This document shows, piece after piece, positions 6,675-6,715 of a DNA stretch of 6,715 bases. The notes beneath the pieces were generated by a model. It did no database searches. It had not been told where the DNA came from and saw nothing but the letters and a program-made list of their open reading frames with translations. This DNA comes from an uncultured Thiotrichaceae bacterium. GTDB taxonomy: Bacteria; Pseudomonadota; Gammaproteobacteria; Thiotrichales; Thiotrichaceae. The stretch lies in assembly GCA_938038645.1 (NCBI GenBank), contig CALHTA010000150.1, positions 1-6,715 of the forward strand. Reading direction: 5' to 3'. The translations under genes were made by a program, and so were the position numbers. Position 1 is the stretch's first letter, and every line of letters begins with the position of its first letter.

Positions 6675-6715
6675 GCGAATGGATAGACTTGCGGCAACCA
6701 AACTGGCTAAAAAGG

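Overview
The window looks like chromosomal DNA from a gammaproteobacterium of moderate GC content. Three things suggest this: a RimK-type ribosomal protein S6 modification enzyme, an EfpL/YeiP-type elongation factor P paralogue, and a glutamine synthetase-like / SpuC-like / PuuB-like polyamine gene set resembling that of Pseudomonas and marine relatives. The genus cannot be fixed from the sequence. I see no transposase, integrase, CRISPR array, tRNA or rRNA. Gene packing is dense and ordinary, and all five complete enzyme or factor genes, plus the regulator, are intact.

Plus strand, 1-1801: the 3' end of an unidentified coding frame enters from the left edge and overlaps the start of rimK by 26 bp. 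rimK (178-1083) is followed after 10 bp by a FadR-subfamily GntR regulator with an FCD effector domain (1094-1801). A perfect 10-bp inverted repeat lies across the regulator's stop codon, at the convergent junction with the next gene.

Minus strand, 6715 down to 1827: transcription probably starts from a sigma-70-like promoter at 6646-6674 and reads a glutamine synthetase-like gamma-glutamylpolyamine synthetase (SpuI/PauA type, best start at 6601), a class III PLP polyamine aminotransferase (SpuC type) and an FAD-dependent gamma-glutamylputrescine oxidase (PuuB type). The gaps are 44 bp and 3 bp, so this looks like one operon. efpL follows 63 bp further on, in the same direction, and may be co-transcribed or have its own weak promoter.

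Biology: the three catabolic genes supply the ATP-dependent glutamylation and oxidation steps of putrescine or polyamine breakdown, plus a transaminase that could attack the free diamine directly. The aldehyde dehydrogenase (PuuC type) and gamma-glutamyl-GABA hydrolase (PuuD/SpuA type) needed to finish the route are not in the window. A 10-bp palindrome (TGTGATCACA) sits at the predicted transcription start of this operon and is a plausible operator, perhaps for the GntR regulator encoded nearby. No clearly undescribed system was found. The most useful leads are this regulator-operator pairing, the altered metal site of the regulator, and the coexistence of two alternative first steps of putrescine breakdown in one operon.
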